NCBI RefSeq assembly: GCF_000316605.1
Contig: NC_019683.1
Coordinates: 3,952,036 to 4,016,035 of the forward strand
Direction of reading: 5' to 3'
Length of the DNA stretch: 64,000 bases
From: [Leptolyngbya] sp. PCC 7376
Lineage (GTDB): Bacteria; Cyanobacteriota; Cyanobacteriia; Cyanobacteriales; MRBY01
The notes under the pieces were generated by a model. The model ran no database searches. It saw only the letters and a list, made by a program, of their open reading frames with translations, and was not told the DNA's origin. The position numbers were made by a program, and so were the translations under genes. This document shows, piece after piece, positions 8,801 to 19,195 of this stretch; position 1 is the first letter of the stretch, and each line of letters begins with the position of its first letter.

Positions 8801-11800
8801 AAGCCTTAATCTACAGAGTCCATCAGTTGCTTTTCTGAATAGTGATATTACTACTTCTAATTCAGAGAGTGGGGTATCAGGTGTTCTTAATATAAATAGT
8901 AGTGGAAATATAACTCTCGATAATAGCCGTTTATTCACTACCTCTGAACCTGGCTCAACAGCTTCGGGGGGTGATATTAATTTTAAAGCCAATCAACTCA
9001 ATTTAACGAATTTCTCTCTGATTGATACCAGTACCTATAGTGAAGGTAATGCTGGCAATGTAGACATTATTTCAGATAACCTTTTTTTGGAAGATAATAG
9101 TATTGTCCGTTCTTTAACTACAAATAGTGGTGATGCAGGAAATATCAGCTTAGATATAGTTGGAGATGTGATCCTCAATAACCGTAGCGTGATTAGTACG
9201 GCTGCTACGGCAACCTCAATAGGAAATAGTGGCGATATAAAGATCGGTTCAGTCGTCAATCCAGCGAATACTTTGATTTTAACTAATGGCTCACAGTTAC
9301 AGGCATTAACAGAAGGAAATGGAAATGCAGGAGACATAGATATTTATATAGAGAACGATGTTGTTATTGATGGATTTAGTGAATTAGATTTAGGTGATAA
9401 ACCGTTAACGTTTACTAATATAGAAACTTCTGCTCCTACTCAAATTTTGGAACAACCTAGTAATGAAAATATTGCTAGTGCTCAATTCCTGACAGATTCG
9501 GATTTTCAGATTAATAATCCTAATAATGCTAATGGTAATGTCGAATTTTCTACTCGTATTCCCTATTCATCTATTCAAGCTACTGGAGATGATAATACAG
9601 TAGATATTTATGCGTTTGAAGTCACAGCCGGGACGAATATTATTTTTGATATAGATGCTGAGGCTATTCTGTTTTTTTATGAGGATGAAAATGAGGAAGA
9701 CTTCACTGAATTTATCCAGCCAAATTTGAAACTCACTCTACTAGATAGCAATGGTGATCTTCTATTAGATAGCAATAATAACCCGATTGGCAATGATGAT
9801 TCTTTTATTGGACTTGGTGGTAGTGGCAGTAGTAATAACTTTGATCCTTATTTACGGCATACTTTTGCTGAAACAGGTACATATTATCTTAGAGTAGCAG
9901 GTACTGATGATAATGCGATTAGGAGTGTAGCTGATCGCAATTCACTTAACATTAATGATCCTCTTACTACGATATTTAATGTCTCACCGCAAGATAGAGA
10001 TCTTAGTAGGATTAGTGACTTTAAAGTTAGTTCAATAGATGATCCTACTGACAGTGACTTCGACAGTTTTGAACTAAGGTTAGAAGACATAGGCGGTAAT
10101 CCCAGAGGAGTTATTTTTGTTCCTAATGAAAATCAAATACAATACGACCTTAATATCTCAGTTGAAACGCCTCTAATTGAGGGTTTGGGTGGTAGTGTAA
10201 GTGATCCTACTTTTCCTTCTGGGATTCTTACTAGTACTTCAGGTCAAGGTAGTGCGGGTGAAGTCAATCTCCACAGTGCTACTTTACAAATTAATGAAGG
10301 TGGTGAAATTTCAGCCAAAACATCAGGGGCTGGGGATGGCGGAACTTTAAATATTAATAGTTCCCAATTTATTGACTTAGGGGATGGCTTTCAGCATTTT
10401 GAGCCTGTGATTACAGTTGAAACGAGTAATGCTGGTCGAGCTGGCGATATCAACATCAATACGCCTAATTTTCGACTAGCAGAAACAGCTCGTATTACAG
10501 CGACAGCGACAGAAACAGCGACAAATCTAGATGGTGGCGGCAGTATCAATATTAATGCTGATGTTATGGATCTGGCTGGAACGGTGGGCATTTTTGCAGA
10601 GACTCAAGGGCGATCGCCAGCAGGATCATTAAGACTTCAACCTTTCCAACAAAGTCTCGATCTAGATATTAATCTTTTTACTGATTCTCAGATTTCAGCT
10701 TCGACTTCTGGTATTGGTGATGGCGGAGATTTGGTGATTGCAGCTCCTCGTAATATCGAGATTCGCGGTGCGGGAAGTTTATCTGCGTCTACGTCTGGAG
10801 CAGGAAAAGGCGGTACGGTCAGAATTACTAGTGAAAATCTTACTTTGGCAGATGGCGTGACTATCTCTACTGCGTCGACAAATACTGGTGATGCTGGTGA
10901 TGTTGTGTTTGAAATTGCCGAGAATTTAATTTTGCAAGATAGTTTTGTCTTAGCGAATACGACACCTGAGTCGACTGGAGATGGCGGCACGATTGATATT
11001 GATCCTCTCTTTACTTTGCTGGACAATTCGACAGTTGCAGTAAGTAATTTAGGAACTGGTGCGGGAGGAAATATTCTACTAGTTTCTGATATTTTAGAGC
11101 TTCGAAATGGTTCTAATATCAGTGCCGAAACATTAAACGCTTTTGGTGGCAATATTAGTCTGGATGTACCTACATTCTTATTGATGAGAAATGCCAGCAA
11201 TATTACTGCTAGTGCAGGAACTGTTGATTCCGTTGGCAATGGTGGCAATATTGATATCGTGACGCCATTTTTGGTGGCATTTCCCAATCAAGATAGTAAT
11301 ATCACTGCGAATGCTTTTCGTGGTAGTGGCGGCAATATTAATATCGCCACAAATCGATTATTTGGGATTGCTTTTACGGGTGAAAATATTCCTGTTCGGA
11401 ATGATATTACAGTTAGTTCTGTATTTGGGACAGACGGTATTGTGACACTTAATGAAGGATTTGATTCGACCTCTGGAGTGGCTAAATTGCCGGAGGATTT
11501 GAATGATCCAAGAGACCAAATTGATGAAAGTTGCGAGATAAAAAATCGCAATACATTTAGTGTCATAGGTCGTGGGGGTTTACCGAACCAAGAGGCTGAA
11601 ATTCTGTCTGACGAGCTCTTCTGGACTGATTTTAGGCGTGGTAATTCAATGCAAACACCTGTTGCTATCCCTGAATCATCTAACCTTTCTCTCCCAATGA
11701 AAAGATTGGCGATCGCCCAAGGATTTGAAAGACTTCCTAATGGATCGATTCAACTTGTTGCGGCTGGCAGCCCGGTGACTATCCAAGCTGAGCAAGAGCT

Positions 11801-11837
11801 TCCGAGCCACCCGAGTTGTGTTCGGGCAATGCATTAA
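5841..11837 (+). CDS. giant haemagglutinin-type exoprotein (TPS domain, 16 beta-helix repeats, PPC-like domain)
   Basis: 1998 residues. A signal peptide (first ~25 residues, ending VQAQ) precedes a two-partner-secretion domain to about residue 300 (LHSFQEFNV, LFLINPNGINFG). Residues 470-890 hold 16 repeats of about 26 residues with the pattern GGGI-x-N ... GTVTLTNSTVSGNSA, like the repeats of chlamydial polymorphic membrane proteins and other right-handed beta-helices. Residues 1208-1355 resemble a bacterial pre-peptidase C-terminal domain (VDIYAFEVTAGT, GTYYLRVAG). More haemagglutinin repeats follow, then a C-terminal block (KLPEDLNDP, NTFSVIGRGGLP, WTDFR) shared with the exoprotein at 52235-54751. 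Likely exported through an outer-membrane TpsB pore, which is not in the window, and anchored or released at the surface as an adhesin; that role is inference. IS remnants lie just upstream. Confidence 0.88.
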   Translation: MKKNFAVGISIVAGWPIMLALQVQAQTLIPDNSLGSDSSTFSQVSAIRQEVSGGALRNNLLLHSFQEFNVPEFKEVYFTNPNTVEYIFTRVTGVNTSVIDGTLGILGNANLFLINPNGINFGENASLDISGSFLASTAQEILTQESSFTNINAAIKDTLLTVNPEALFSNGLRNYLGDVTNQGDLAVGIGQSLTLQGNNLFHQGLLTTETGSVNLLGNNVFLNDGEINVSGKNGGEIYLFGANIVDVLEHSSLDASGQVNGGFIETSAPTVNVMGFINTHGETGLTGTWLLDPVDINIDASLANTISTKLNTNNVEISTAIGIDSAGDITLDATVSNLSSNSLTLTGRRFTRNSGNFNLGGDLIFNLNQVNPETNTPSSSINAAISSIGMVQGDRLIRLGNGTFAGETLNINRDITIEALNPAVLMTDDNRVVIDVTPTVFLDGEDTRQVVNITSASANFNDIGIRQGNAIDGGGIANDFGTVTLTNSFVSDNSAQDDGGGIVNDSGNIILTNSIVSNNSANDNAGGIDNTSGTVTLNNSSISNNSSKDNGGGIDNSSGTVTLTNSSISGNSADANNAFGGGIANASGTVVSSNSNISGNSAIYAGGIFNRNNGIVTLTTSVVSNNSAHSIGAGIYNRGTVAITNSTISGNSASGGGGIHNGTTGIATLTNSIVSENSASGGGGGINNRGTLTLTTSTVSNNFVNAYNSSGGGIDNIFGTVTITDSTVSNNSSGFIGGGIFNGFFGTVTLTDSIVSGNFANEDGGGIINIYGEVTLSNSTITGNTANVSGGGIYNNETITLANSTVSDNSASFGGGIFNRYIVNLTDSTVSGNSSSNGGGIFNAYYSTVDLADSTISGNSSLDGGGIFNSGEVTLSNSVFQENTDTDITNDSDGIVTLIGDHIFKAFTEEGGIFKTQGRVSINDNLSFTLVNTNLIVSSPFELNALQLNFEDSFIDTSSFIDGELNFTATDIMNFHGVIIRSNSNNLSLNLQSPSVAFLNSDITTSNSESGVSGVLNINSSGNITLDNSRLFTTSEPGSTASGGDINFKANQLNLTNFSLIDTSTYSEGNAGNVDIISDNLFLEDNSIVRSLTTNSGDAGNISLDIVGDVILNNRSVISTAATATSIGNSGDIKIGSVVNPANTLILTNGSQLQALTEGNGNAGDIDIYIENDVVIDGFSELDLGDKPLTFTNIETSAPTQILEQPSNENIASAQFLTDSDFQINNPNNANGNVEFSTRIPYSSIQATGDDNTVDIYAFEVTAGTNIIFDIDAEAILFFYEDENEEDFTEFIQPNLKLTLLDSNGDLLLDSNNNPIGNDDSFIGLGGSGSSNNFDPYLRHTFAETGTYYLRVAGTDDNAIRSVADRNSLNINDPLTTIFNVSPQDRDLSRISDFKVSSIDDPTDSDFDSFELRLEDIGGNPRGVIFVPNENQIQYDLNISVETPLIEGLGGSVSDPTFPSGILTSTSGQGSAGEVNLHSATLQINEGGEISAKTSGAGDGGTLNINSSQFIDLGDGFQHFEPVITVETSNAGRAGDININTPNFRLAETARITATATETATNLDGGGSININADVMDLAGTVGIFAETQGRSPAGSLRLQPFQQSLDLDINLFTDSQISASTSGIGDGGDLVIAAPRNIEIRGAGSLSASTSGAGKGGTVRITSENLTLADGVTISTASTNTGDAGDVVFEIAENLILQDSFVLANTTPESTGDGGTIDIDPLFTLLDNSTVAVSNLGTGAGGNILLVSDILELRNGSNISAETLNAFGGNISLDVPTFLLMRNASNITASAGTVDSVGNGGNIDIVTPFLVAFPNQDSNITANAFRGSGGNINIATNRLFGIAFTGENIPVRNDITVSSVFGTDGIVTLNEGFDSTSGVAKLPEDLNDPRDQIDESCEIKNRNTFSVIGRGGLPNQEAEILSDELFWTDFRRGNSMQTPVAIPESSNLSLPMKRLAIAQGFERLPNGSIQLVAAGSPVTIQAEQELPSHPSCVRAMH

Positions 11838-11917
11838 ATCAAATTTTCTGTTGCTCCGATGATTAAAATCCATAGCTGTGCGAAGATCTAAGCTGATTGA
11901 TTTTGCACGAGATTTTC

Positions 11918-14857
11918 ATGACTAAGCCTCTGTTACTACTTATTGATGGACATTCCTTGGCGTTTCGCTGTTACTACGCCTTTTCGAAGTCCAGAAATGG
12001 GGCTTTGCGGACATCTACGGGAATTCCCACGAGTATCTGTTTTGGGTTTCTCAATGCTCTCGAACGGGTGATCGAAAATCAAAAACCGACCAGTGTGGCG
12101 ATCGCCTTCGACCTTCCCAAACCCACTTTCCGTCATGAAGCCGACGAAAACTATAAAGCCAATCGCAGTGAGACTCCCGATGATTTTGTACCGGACTATC
12201 TCAATCTTCGGGACCTACTTACTAGCCTCAATGTCACCCAGGTAACCGCCGAAGGATATGAAGCCGACGATGTGCTGGCAACCCTTGCCCACCAAGCGAG
12301 TGAAGCTGGACAACAAGTTAAAATTCTCACGGGCGATCGCGACCTATTTCAGCTCGTCAATCCCGAAAAAAGTACCAGTATTCTTTACTTGGATACCCGA
12401 GGCGTGAGAAGCGGCGCTTACCAAGAATTTGACCCAGAAGCTGTCGAAGAAAAATTAGGCGTTCTGCCCGAACAAGTTATTGATTTTAAAGCTCTTGCCG
12501 GAGATTCATCCGATAACTATAAAGGCGTAAAAGGTATCGGCGAAAAGACTGCCATTAAACTCATAAAAGAATTCGGTACTCTCGATAATATCTATGCGAA
12601 TCTCGACAATATTAAAGGTGCAACAAAAAAGAAACTTATTGAAGATAAAGAGAGTGCCTATCATTGCCAAAAGCTAGCAAGAATTTCTCTCGAAGCCCCC
12701 TTTGATATTCCTTTGGTTGATCTCAATCTTAAAGGCTTCGAAGTTGATAAAGCTGTCGAAATTTTAACTAAACTCGAACTGAAAAAATTTATCCAAGGAA
12801 TTGGGAAACTCCAGCAAACATTCGGTGCAGAGAAAATTGAAATTCCGAAGCCTACAGCAGTCAATCTCGATAATAGTCAAGTTAATGCTGTAGGCAATGA
12901 ACAGCTTTCAATTTTTGCGAGTCCAGCAGTGGAAATTCCTGAATCGAAGCCTCCTGAACCGGCTATTACTGAAGAATTTTTAAAGCCGTCAATTATTGAT
13001 ACAGCTGAGAAACTAGATGAATTAGTTGAGCTTCTTAAAACTAAAACTGACCCCAATGATCCGATTGCATGGGATACGGAAACGACTGGTCTAGATCCGC
13101 GTGAAGTGGATTTAGTTGGTATTGGTTGTGGTTGGGGTGTAGAGCCGACAGATGTTGCCTATATTCCTATTGCTCATACAACTGGTGAGCAATTATCACG
13201 CGAGAAAATCTACCAAGCACTCCAGCCGATTCTAGCGAGTGACAAGTATCCCAAAGTTTTTCAAAACGCTAAATTTGACCGCGCAATTTTTAATCACCAA
13301 GGACTAGATTTAAATGGCGTTGTCTTCGATACGATGTTAGCAAGTTATGTCCTCCACCCCGAGTCAAAACACAACCTTACAGATTTGAGTTTACGGTATA
13401 TTGGTAATATTGTTGCCAAGAGTTATAAGGATTTAGGGTTAACTAAAAAACAAACGATCGCCGATCTCGATATTCCTACTGCTGCAGACTATTGTGGATT
13501 AGATGTTTATACGACCTATGCTTTATTTGAAAAGTTAAAAAATGAGTTAGATAAAGTTGAGGATGTTGATAAATTACTCCGCGAAGTTGAACTGCCTTTA
13601 GAACCTGTTTTGTGCCAGATGGAAAGCGATGGTATTCGCATTGATCTGGGTTATCTTAAAGAATTGTCGGATGAGCTTGGTGCAGATTTAGATGATATTG
13701 AAGACCGTGCTTATAACGCGGCTGATGAGCGATTTAATCTGAACTCTCCTAAACAACTTGGTGAGATTTTATTTGATAAATTAGGGTTGAATACGAAGAA
13801 AACTAGAAAGACGAAAACTGGTGCCTATTCAACGAATCAATCTGTTCTCGAAAAACTCCAAGGTGATCATCCGATTATTGATTATATTCTTGAATATCGA
13901 ACGCTAGCGAAACTGAAATCGACATATGTTGATGCTTTGCCGACTCTCGTAAGCAAGAAAACAGGATGTGTTCACACAGATTTCAATCAAACAATTACTT
14001 CGACAGGACGACTATCTTCATCTAATCCAAATTTACAAAATATTCCGGTTCGAACCGAGTTTTCAAAGCGAATTCGTAAAGCTTTTATTCCTAGAGATGG
14101 CTGGATTTTGGCAGCTGCGGATTATTCTCAAATTGAACTCAGAATTCTCACTCATCTGAGTCAAGAGCCAACATTATTAAATGCCTACAATACTGGTGAA
14201 GATGTTCACCGTATCACTGCTCAGCTTATCTTTGAAAAAGATACTCCTGAGGAAGTGACAACTGAAGAAAGGCGACTGGGTAAAATTATTAACTTTGGTG
14301 TGATTTATGGTATGGGCTCCCAAAGATTTGCCCGAGAGGCAGGTGTCCCAAAATCTCAAAGTAAGGAATTTATCGAGCGTTATCATGAGCGTTATTCGAA
14401 GGTTTTTGAATATCTTGAGCTTGTAAAAAAACAGGCGATCGCCCAGGGATATGTCACAACAATTTTGAACCGTCGCCGTAACTTTAATTTTGCCAGTCCC
14501 TCACTCCAAGCTTTAAAAGGTAGTGATGCCCAAGCGATTGATATAGAAACACTCCAGAAAAATCGCAAGATCAATTACAACGATATTCAAGCTTTGCGAG
14601 CAGCAGCAAATGCTCCGATTCAAGGTTCTAGTGCTGACATTATTAAAGTCGCAATGATTCAAATTCAGGAATTGTTGAAGAATTACGAAGCGAAATTATT
14701 GTTGCAAGTGCATGATGAATTGGTTTTTGAAATGCCACCAGAAGAGTGGGACGAACTACAAGAAAAAATCAAATCAACTATGGAAAATGCGGTGAGTTTA
14801 TCAATTCCTCTAGTCGTCGAAATTAACCGTGGTGCGAACTGGATGGAAGCAAAATAA
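11918..14857 (+). CDS. polA: DNA polymerase I
   Basis: 979 residues from the ATG at 11918 ([17 protein letters not shown]); an in-frame TTG at 11897 is less likely. Three domains are visible: the 5' nuclease (residues 1-290, with [13 protein letters not shown]), the 3'-5' exonuclease with its DxE motif intact (DTETTGLDP near residue 386), and the polymerase with motif A ([13 protein letters not shown]), motif B ([15 protein letters not shown]) and motif C (QVHDELVFE). An extra segment in the fingers (around [20 protein letters not shown]) is typical of cyanobacterial PolA. It fills gaps and removes RNA primers in repair and lagging-strand synthesis. The stop is 2 bases before the bioF start, so the two are probably co-transcribed. 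Confidence 0.96.
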   Translation: MTKPLLLLIDGHSLAFRCYYAFSKSRNGALRTSTGIPTSICFGFLNALERVIENQKPTSVAIAFDLPKPTFRHEADENYKANRSETPDDFVPDYLNLRDLLTSLNVTQVTAEGYEADDVLATLAHQASEAGQQVKILTGDRDLFQLVNPEKSTSILYLDTRGVRSGAYQEFDPEAVEEKLGVLPEQVIDFKALAGDSSDNYKGVKGIGEKTAIKLIKEFGTLDNIYANLDNIKGATKKKLIEDKESAYHCQKLARISLEAPFDIPLVDLNLKGFEVDKAVEILTKLELKKFIQGIGKLQQTFGAEKIEIPKPTAVNLDNSQVNAVGNEQLSIFASPAVEIPESKPPEPAITEEFLKPSIIDTAEKLDELVELLKTKTDPNDPIAWDTETTGLDPREVDLVGIGCGWGVEPTDVAYIPIAHTTGEQLSREKIYQALQPILASDKYPKVFQNAKFDRAIFNHQGLDLNGVVFDTMLASYVLHPESKHNLTDLSLRYIGNIVAKSYKDLGLTKKQTIADLDIPTAADYCGLDVYTTYALFEKLKNELDKVEDVDKLLREVELPLEPVLCQMESDGIRIDLGYLKELSDELGADLDDIEDRAYNAADERFNLNSPKQLGEILFDKLGLNTKKTRKTKTGAYSTNQSVLEKLQGDHPIIDYILEYRTLAKLKSTYVDALPTLVSKKTGCVHTDFNQTITSTGRLSSSNPNLQNIPVRTEFSKRIRKAFIPRDGWILAAADYSQIELRILTHLSQEPTLLNAYNTGEDVHRITAQLIFEKDTPEEVTTEERRLGKIINFGVIYGMGSQRFAREAGVPKSQSKEFIERYHERYSKVFEYLELVKKQAIAQGYVTTILNRRRNFNFASPSLQALKGSDAQAIDIETLQKNRKINYNDIQALRAAANAPIQGSSADIIKVAMIQIQELLKNYEAKLLLQVHDELVFEMPPEEWDELQEKIKSTMENAVSLSIPLVVEINRGANWMEAK

Positions 14858-14859
14858 CG

Positions 14860-16026
14860 ATGGCACAAACAGATGTTTATGGTTGGCTCGACAAGTCCTT
14901 AACGACGATCAAAAAAGCAAATTGGTATCGCCAAACTAAGGCGATCGCCGGGAAAGCGGGAGCAGTTGTCGAACTCAATGGGCGGCAGGTTGTCAATTTT
15001 GCCAGTAACGATTATTTAGGATTGGCAGGGGATGACCGACTAATTAACGCCGCAATTGCCGCCACTAAAGAATTTGGCACTGGCAGCACTGGCTCCCGTC
15101 TCACCAGTGGACATCGAGAATTACATCGGGAATTAGAACAGGCGATCGCCACCCTGAAACAAACCGAAGATGCTCTCGTTTTTAGTTCTGGTTATCTCGC
15201 TAATCTCGGCACAATCTCCGCTATTGTCAATAAACGCGATGTGATTTTTGGCGACCAATATAATCATTCCAGTCTCAAAAATGGCGCAAAACTTAGTAGC
15301 GCAACCTGCTTTGACTTTCCCCATAATGACGTCGAAACTCTGCGAGAACAGCTGACTGAACATCGAGCTAAATATCGTCGTTGTCTAATTACAGCGGATA
15401 GTGTGTTTAGTATGGATGGCGATCTATGTCCCTTGCCGCAACTGATCGTACTTGCGGAAGAGTTTAATGCGATGCTCCTCGTCGATGAAGCCCATGCTAC
15501 AGGTGTTTTGGGAACAACTGGTGCAGGTGTAACAGCATATTTTAATTGCACTGGTAAACCAATTATTCAGATTGGCACTCTCAGTAAAGCATTAGGCAGT
15601 TTGGGGGGATATGTTGCTGCTCCAGCAAAACTAATTGATTTTCTACGCAATCGCGCTGCCACATGGATTTACACAACGGGACTTTCTCCCGCTGATACCG
15701 CTGCGGCGATCGCCGCTATTGAGATTATCCAAACAGAACCCCAACGGCGACAACAACTTTGGCAAAACATTAATCAATTAAAACGAGCACTTGGGCACGC
15801 AGAAATTGTATCGTCCGAATCAGCGATTTTATGTTTTGGTTTAGAGGATTCTGAGCAAGCTTTAAACTTAGGTGATTTACTGCTAGCAAAAGGTTTTTTC
15901 GTGCCAGCAATTCGCCCACCGACGGTACCTACAAGCCGGATTCGAGTATCGGTAATGGCAACTCATACTCCACAACAAATGAGAGAGTTGATCAACCTAT
16001 TACAAGCAAACTTAACTATCGATTAA
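14860..16026 (+). CDS. bioF: 8-amino-7-oxononanoate synthase
   Basis: 388 residues, the normal length. BioF is a PLP enzyme that condenses pimeloyl-thioester with alanine in biotin synthesis. Visible signatures are [47 protein letters not shown] and the lysine loop [13 protein letters not shown] (Schiff-base Lys near residue 243). It follows polA with a 2-base gap. The stop codon lies inside the first copy of a 28-bp tandem duplication, so the duplication did not alter the protein. A glycine C-acetyltransferase (Kbl) is the main alternative within this fold, but the length and sequence fit BioF. Confidence 0.9.
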   Translation: MAQTDVYGWLDKSLTTIKKANWYRQTKAIAGKAGAVVELNGRQVVNFASNDYLGLAGDDRLINAAIAATKEFGTGSTGSRLTSGHRELHRELEQAIATLKQTEDALVFSSGYLANLGTISAIVNKRDVIFGDQYNHSSLKNGAKLSSATCFDFPHNDVETLREQLTEHRAKYRRCLITADSVFSMDGDLCPLPQLIVLAEEFNAMLLVDEAHATGVLGTTGAGVTAYFNCTGKPIIQIGTLSKALGSLGGYVAAPAKLIDFLRNRAATWIYTTGLSPADTAAAIAAIEIIQTEPQRRQQLWQNINQLKRALGHAEIVSSESAILCFGLEDSEQALNLGDLLLAKGFFVPAIRPPTVPTSRIRVSVMATHTPQQMRELINLLQANLTID

Positions 16027-16066
16027 GATTGATTTTTTCTTAACTATCGATTAAGATTGATTTTTT
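16011..16066. repeat. 28-bp tandem duplication over the bioF stop codon
   Basis: Two adjacent copies of a 28-base unit (starting CTTAACTATCGATTAAGATT) at 16011-16038 and 16039-16066, identical over the unit. The bioF stop is in the first copy. Each ends in a T-run (6 and 7 T), and ATCGAT is an internal palindrome. Confidence 0.9.
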
Positions 16067-16071
16067 TGAAA

Positions 16072-16908
16072 TTATTCTTGAATATTTAATGCTTCTCTTT
16101 CCGCCTGCCAGACTTCCTCTGGAATCCGATAGCTCACCGTGCCATTTTCATTTAAGGTGAGCTCGACGCCCAGTGCTTCCAACTCACTCAGCGCTCGCTG
16201 ACGCGTCACATTATCGCGAGCACTACTTAATAGTGTCACCCACGCAGTAACCTGTGCCCTAACACTTCGAGGATCTCGCACTAAAAAAGCTGCCGTATCT
16301 TTCGAACGTAAAGCTGCATCCCGGCTCATGGGGTCATCATGATAACCAGCCCATTCTGCAGCACTGAGATAAGACTTAATGGCATTGTCGATATCTCCCA
16401 AAAATAAATGCTCGTCAATCGCTTTCATACGCCACAGAAATGGGGAGCCTTCTGGCTCTAATGGAGTCATCTCCGCTAAGCCCTTTTCTAAAATTTCAAC
16501 GGTGCGTTCTGGTGTACCTGCAAAGAGGGAGCTACTACCTGAGAGATAAAAATAACTTTCGATAAACCAAGGATCTTGCTCAACGATTACATCAAAAAAA
16601 TCGGCACTCATCCGATAATCGCCCATTTCACGGGCTTCTGTGTCACCAAAATATTGTAAAAATCGTAAAAAAGCCCAGTCTCCTAATAAATTATCAAAGC
16701 CAAAGGCCGGAGCTTTTCGCCAAATCTCGATATTTGTTTTTTCTGTTTCTGCTTGGCGGGCAACTATTTCAGGAGTTAATGTGCCGCTACCCTGAATGCT
16801 TTCTAGTCTGGATTGCTGTAATAGAGCGATCGCCGTGCAGCAGGATAGGGCGAGAGCGGCTAATCCGAGACCTTTCAGTTGACCTAAACGTTGAATACTA
16901 AGCGCCAT
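16072..16908 (-). CDS. membrane-anchored TPR-like protein, cyanobacterial conserved type
   Basis: 278 residues from the ATG at 16908 (MALSIQRLGQLKGLG); an in-frame start three codons earlier is possible. One hydrophobic segment at residues 13-31 is a signal anchor. The rest is soluble and helical, with TPR-like pairs (FDVIVEQDPWFIESYFYLSG, PERTVEILEKGLAEM, LGDIDNAIKSYLSAAEWAG). No catalytic motif is apparent. Probably exposed on the periplasmic or lumenal side as a scaffold, but function is unknown. It is separated from bioF (convergent) by the tandem duplication and from argS by a 520-base gap. Confidence 0.6.
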   Translation of the reverse strand: MALSIQRLGQLKGLGLAALALSCCTAIALLQQSRLESIQGSGTLTPEIVARQAETEKTNIEIWRKAPAFGFDNLLGDWAFLRFLQYFGDTEAREMGDYRMSADFFDVIVEQDPWFIESYFYLSGSSSLFAGTPERTVEILEKGLAEMTPLEPEGSPFLWRMKAIDEHLFLGDIDNAIKSYLSAAEWAGYHDDPMSRDAALRSKDTAAFLVRDPRSVRAQVTAWVTLLSSARDNVTRQRALSELEALGVELTLNENGTVSYRIPEEVWQAEREALNIQE

Positions 16909-16917
16909 AATCACCAA

Positions 16918-17431
16918 AACTGTGCCGAACTATCTTTCAAAATTTTAGTCTGTTTACTCAAAATTCTCTATTGTCGCCGAATTTTATCGAGTATTTATTC
17001 TTTTGTGGAAAGGCTTCATTCAATTCGCTTCTGGAAATATTGACCCCTAAACATGCGAAAACCTACTCAGGGGGAGTAGGTTCAACATTTGAATTTAACT
17101 AACAAAAAAGATTTACCAGACAACAAATTGAGGTTTATACGAACTCAGTTAGTGCTTCTCAAGAGTTTGCCTAACAGGCGATGATCATAGCTCGTTTATC
17201 CAGTACCGTTAGGCGGTATAACCGAGTCTATCTCAAAAAATTTACGTAATGAGTAGGACTACCGAGTGAGACTGAATTAGGAGGTACACTTATCAATCTC
17301 TCTGATGGATAAGAGCTGTTTCAAAACCCTTATTTGTACCTTATGTATAAGTTATCAGAGATATCAGGAAGGGCTATCTATTCTTTACGTCTCTTAATGT
17401 TCTTTTGATGTGATGTCTGGGAATGTCAGTT
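16918..17431. other. 520-base intergenic region with several inverted repeats
   Basis: No ORF. AACCTACTC/GAGTAGGTT form a perfect 9-bp stem with a 5-base loop at 17060-17082. GCCTAAC at 17169 pairs with GTTAGGC at 17208. CTTATC and GATAAG flank a loop near 17289-17313. I could not match it to tmRNA, 6S RNA, RNase P RNA, SRP RNA, a tRNA or a known riboswitch. It could be an unrecognised small RNA or the leader of the gene ending at 16072. Confidence 0.35.
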
Positions 17432-19189
17432 TTACATTCTGTCGAGTACTTCAATGCCTAGTAGGGATAGACCGAGTTTTAGAGTTCTCGCTGTAGTATC
17501 TGCGAGGATGAGTCGAGATGTGCGGCGATCGCCTTCCGCTTTGAGAATGGGGCAAGCTTCATAGAATTGGTTAAACTTTCGGCTCAGCTCATAGAGATAT
17601 TCACAGAGACGGTTAGGCATTAGCTCCCGTTCGACTACCTCTAAAACTTCCCCAAGCTGGAAAATATGTTTCGCGAGGGTAAGCTCCGCTGGCTCCGACA
17701 AAATAATTGGAGTGTCAGTGGGCAAATTCGCTAAATCAATGCCGCCCTGACGACTGACCCCCTGAACCCGCACATAGGCATAGAGCATGTAGGGTGCGGT
17801 GTTACCTTGTAGCGTAAGCATTTTATCGAAGCTAAAAATATAGTTGCTAGTGCGGTTTTGGCTAAGGTCTGCGTATTTCACTGCCCCAATGCCCACAACT
17901 TTTGCGACTTGCTCGATAAATTCTGGGGATTCTTGACTATCGTATTCTTGAAGCCGTTTTTCGATATCTGCACGGGAACGAACCACTGCTTCATTGAGGA
18001 GATCTTTGAGCTTGATAGTTTCGCCGGAACGGGTTTTCAATTTTTTGCCGTCTTCACCCTGCACCAAACCGAAAGGCACATGCACGGCTTCCACATCATC
18101 AGTTAAAAACTCAGCACGCTTTGCAACTTGAAAAACTTGGGCGAAATGTCCCGCTTGGCCGGAGTCGGTGACATAAACAATACGCTCTGCACCATCTTCT
18201 TTAATCCGATATCGAATCGCTGCTAAATCTGTCGTGGCATAGTTAAACCCACCATCGGACTTTTGCACAATCAGCGGCAGGCGATCGCCGTCCTTATTTT
18301 TGAATCCTTCGAGGAAGACACATTGCGCGCCAGCATCCTTTTCGAGGAGACCCACTTTTTTGAGATCAGTCACCACATCGGCAAGGTAGGGATTGTAAAA
18401 AGATTCACCCCGTTCTGTAATTTTGATGTCAAGGATGTCATAAATTTTCTGAAATTCGCGGCGAGATTGATCACATAGCAATTGCCAAGCTTGATTACTT
18501 TCTTCATCACCAGATTGGAGAGCAACAACCTGTTTCCTTGAGTTTTCTTTGAATTCCTCGTCGTCGTCAAATCGAATTTTTGCTTTTTTATAAAATGCCA
18601 CCAAATCGCCAATATCAAGAGCATCTGCTTGGGTGAGGGCATCGGGATAGGCTTCGCGGAGATAAGTGATCAACATCCCGAATTGTGTGCCCCAATCTCC
18701 GACATGATTGAGGCGGACAACATCTTGTCCACGAAACTCTAGAACCCGCGCAATCGAGTCGCCAATAATAGTTGACCGTAAATGCCCAACGTGCATTTCC
18801 TTCGCAATATTCGGGCTAGAAAAATCAACAATGACTTTCTGAGGATCTGTCGTTTTATCAATGCCAAGGCGATCGCTCTGTTGTAGTTCTTTTAGGAGTA
18901 TTTCTAGGTAGCTAGGCTTGAGAGTGAAATTGATGAACCCAGGTCCTGCAATCGTTGGCGCTTCACAAAGATCAGCAACATCAAGGGCATCAATAATCTC
19001 TTGGGCAATGACCCGAGGATTTTTCTTTAATATTTTGGTGAGCGACAAAGCCACATTGGATTGATAATCTCCAAACTTTGGATTACTAGCTTGTACAACC
19101 AGTGGATCTGTATCTTTATACTCTTCACCAAAGGCTTTTGCCAAAGCAGCAGAATTTGCATTTTTGAGTTGAGATAGTATCGATTGCAT
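17432..19189 (-). CDS. argS: arginyl-tRNA synthetase
   Basis: 585 residues, a class I synthetase charging tRNA-Arg. The N-terminal arginyl-tRNA-specific domain ([15 protein letters not shown]) is followed by the HIGH motif as HVGH at residues 133-136 ([17 protein letters not shown]). The catalytic core then carries [14 protein letters not shown], and the KMSKS-equivalent loop appears as GKKLKTRSG. The C-terminal DALR anticodon-binding domain ends [12 protein letters not shown]. Length and motifs are normal. Six bases separate its start from the stop of the PLD-like gene at 19196, so the two may be in one transcript. Confidence 0.96.
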   Translation of the reverse strand: MQSILSQLKNANSAALAKAFGEEYKDTDPLVVQASNPKFGDYQSNVALSLTKILKKNPRVIAQEIIDALDVADLCEAPTIAGPGFINFTLKPSYLEILLKELQQSDRLGIDKTTDPQKVIVDFSSPNIAKEMHVGHLRSTIIGDSIARVLEFRGQDVVRLNHVGDWGTQFGMLITYLREAYPDALTQADALDIGDLVAFYKKAKIRFDDDEEFKENSRKQVVALQSGDEESNQAWQLLCDQSRREFQKIYDILDIKITERGESFYNPYLADVVTDLKKVGLLEKDAGAQCVFLEGFKNKDGDRLPLIVQKSDGGFNYATTDLAAIRYRIKEDGAERIVYVTDSGQAGHFAQVFQVAKRAEFLTDDVEAVHVPFGLVQGEDGKKLKTRSGETIKLKDLLNEAVVRSRADIEKRLQEYDSQESPEFIEQVAKVVGIGAVKYADLSQNRTSNYIFSFDKMLTLQGNTAPYMLYAYVRVQGVSRQGGIDLANLPTDTPIILSEPAELTLAKHIFQLGEVLEVVERELMPNRLCEYLYELSRKFNQFYEACPILKAEGDRRTSRLILADTTARTLKLGLSLLGIEVLDRM

Positions 19190-19195
19190 AATTGA

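Noticed and set aside
10688-11287. 199-codon open frame on the minus strand inside the exoprotein gene
   Set aside because: It is a shadow of repeat-rich coding sequence (Pro/Ser/Leu-rich), with no start context or family resemblance. The same applies to other antisense frames at 6944-7627 and 52308-53132.
17150-17230. tRNA or tmRNA in the argS downstream region
   Set aside because: The paired arms do not fit a cloverleaf, no TTC-loop consensus or tag-peptide frame is present.
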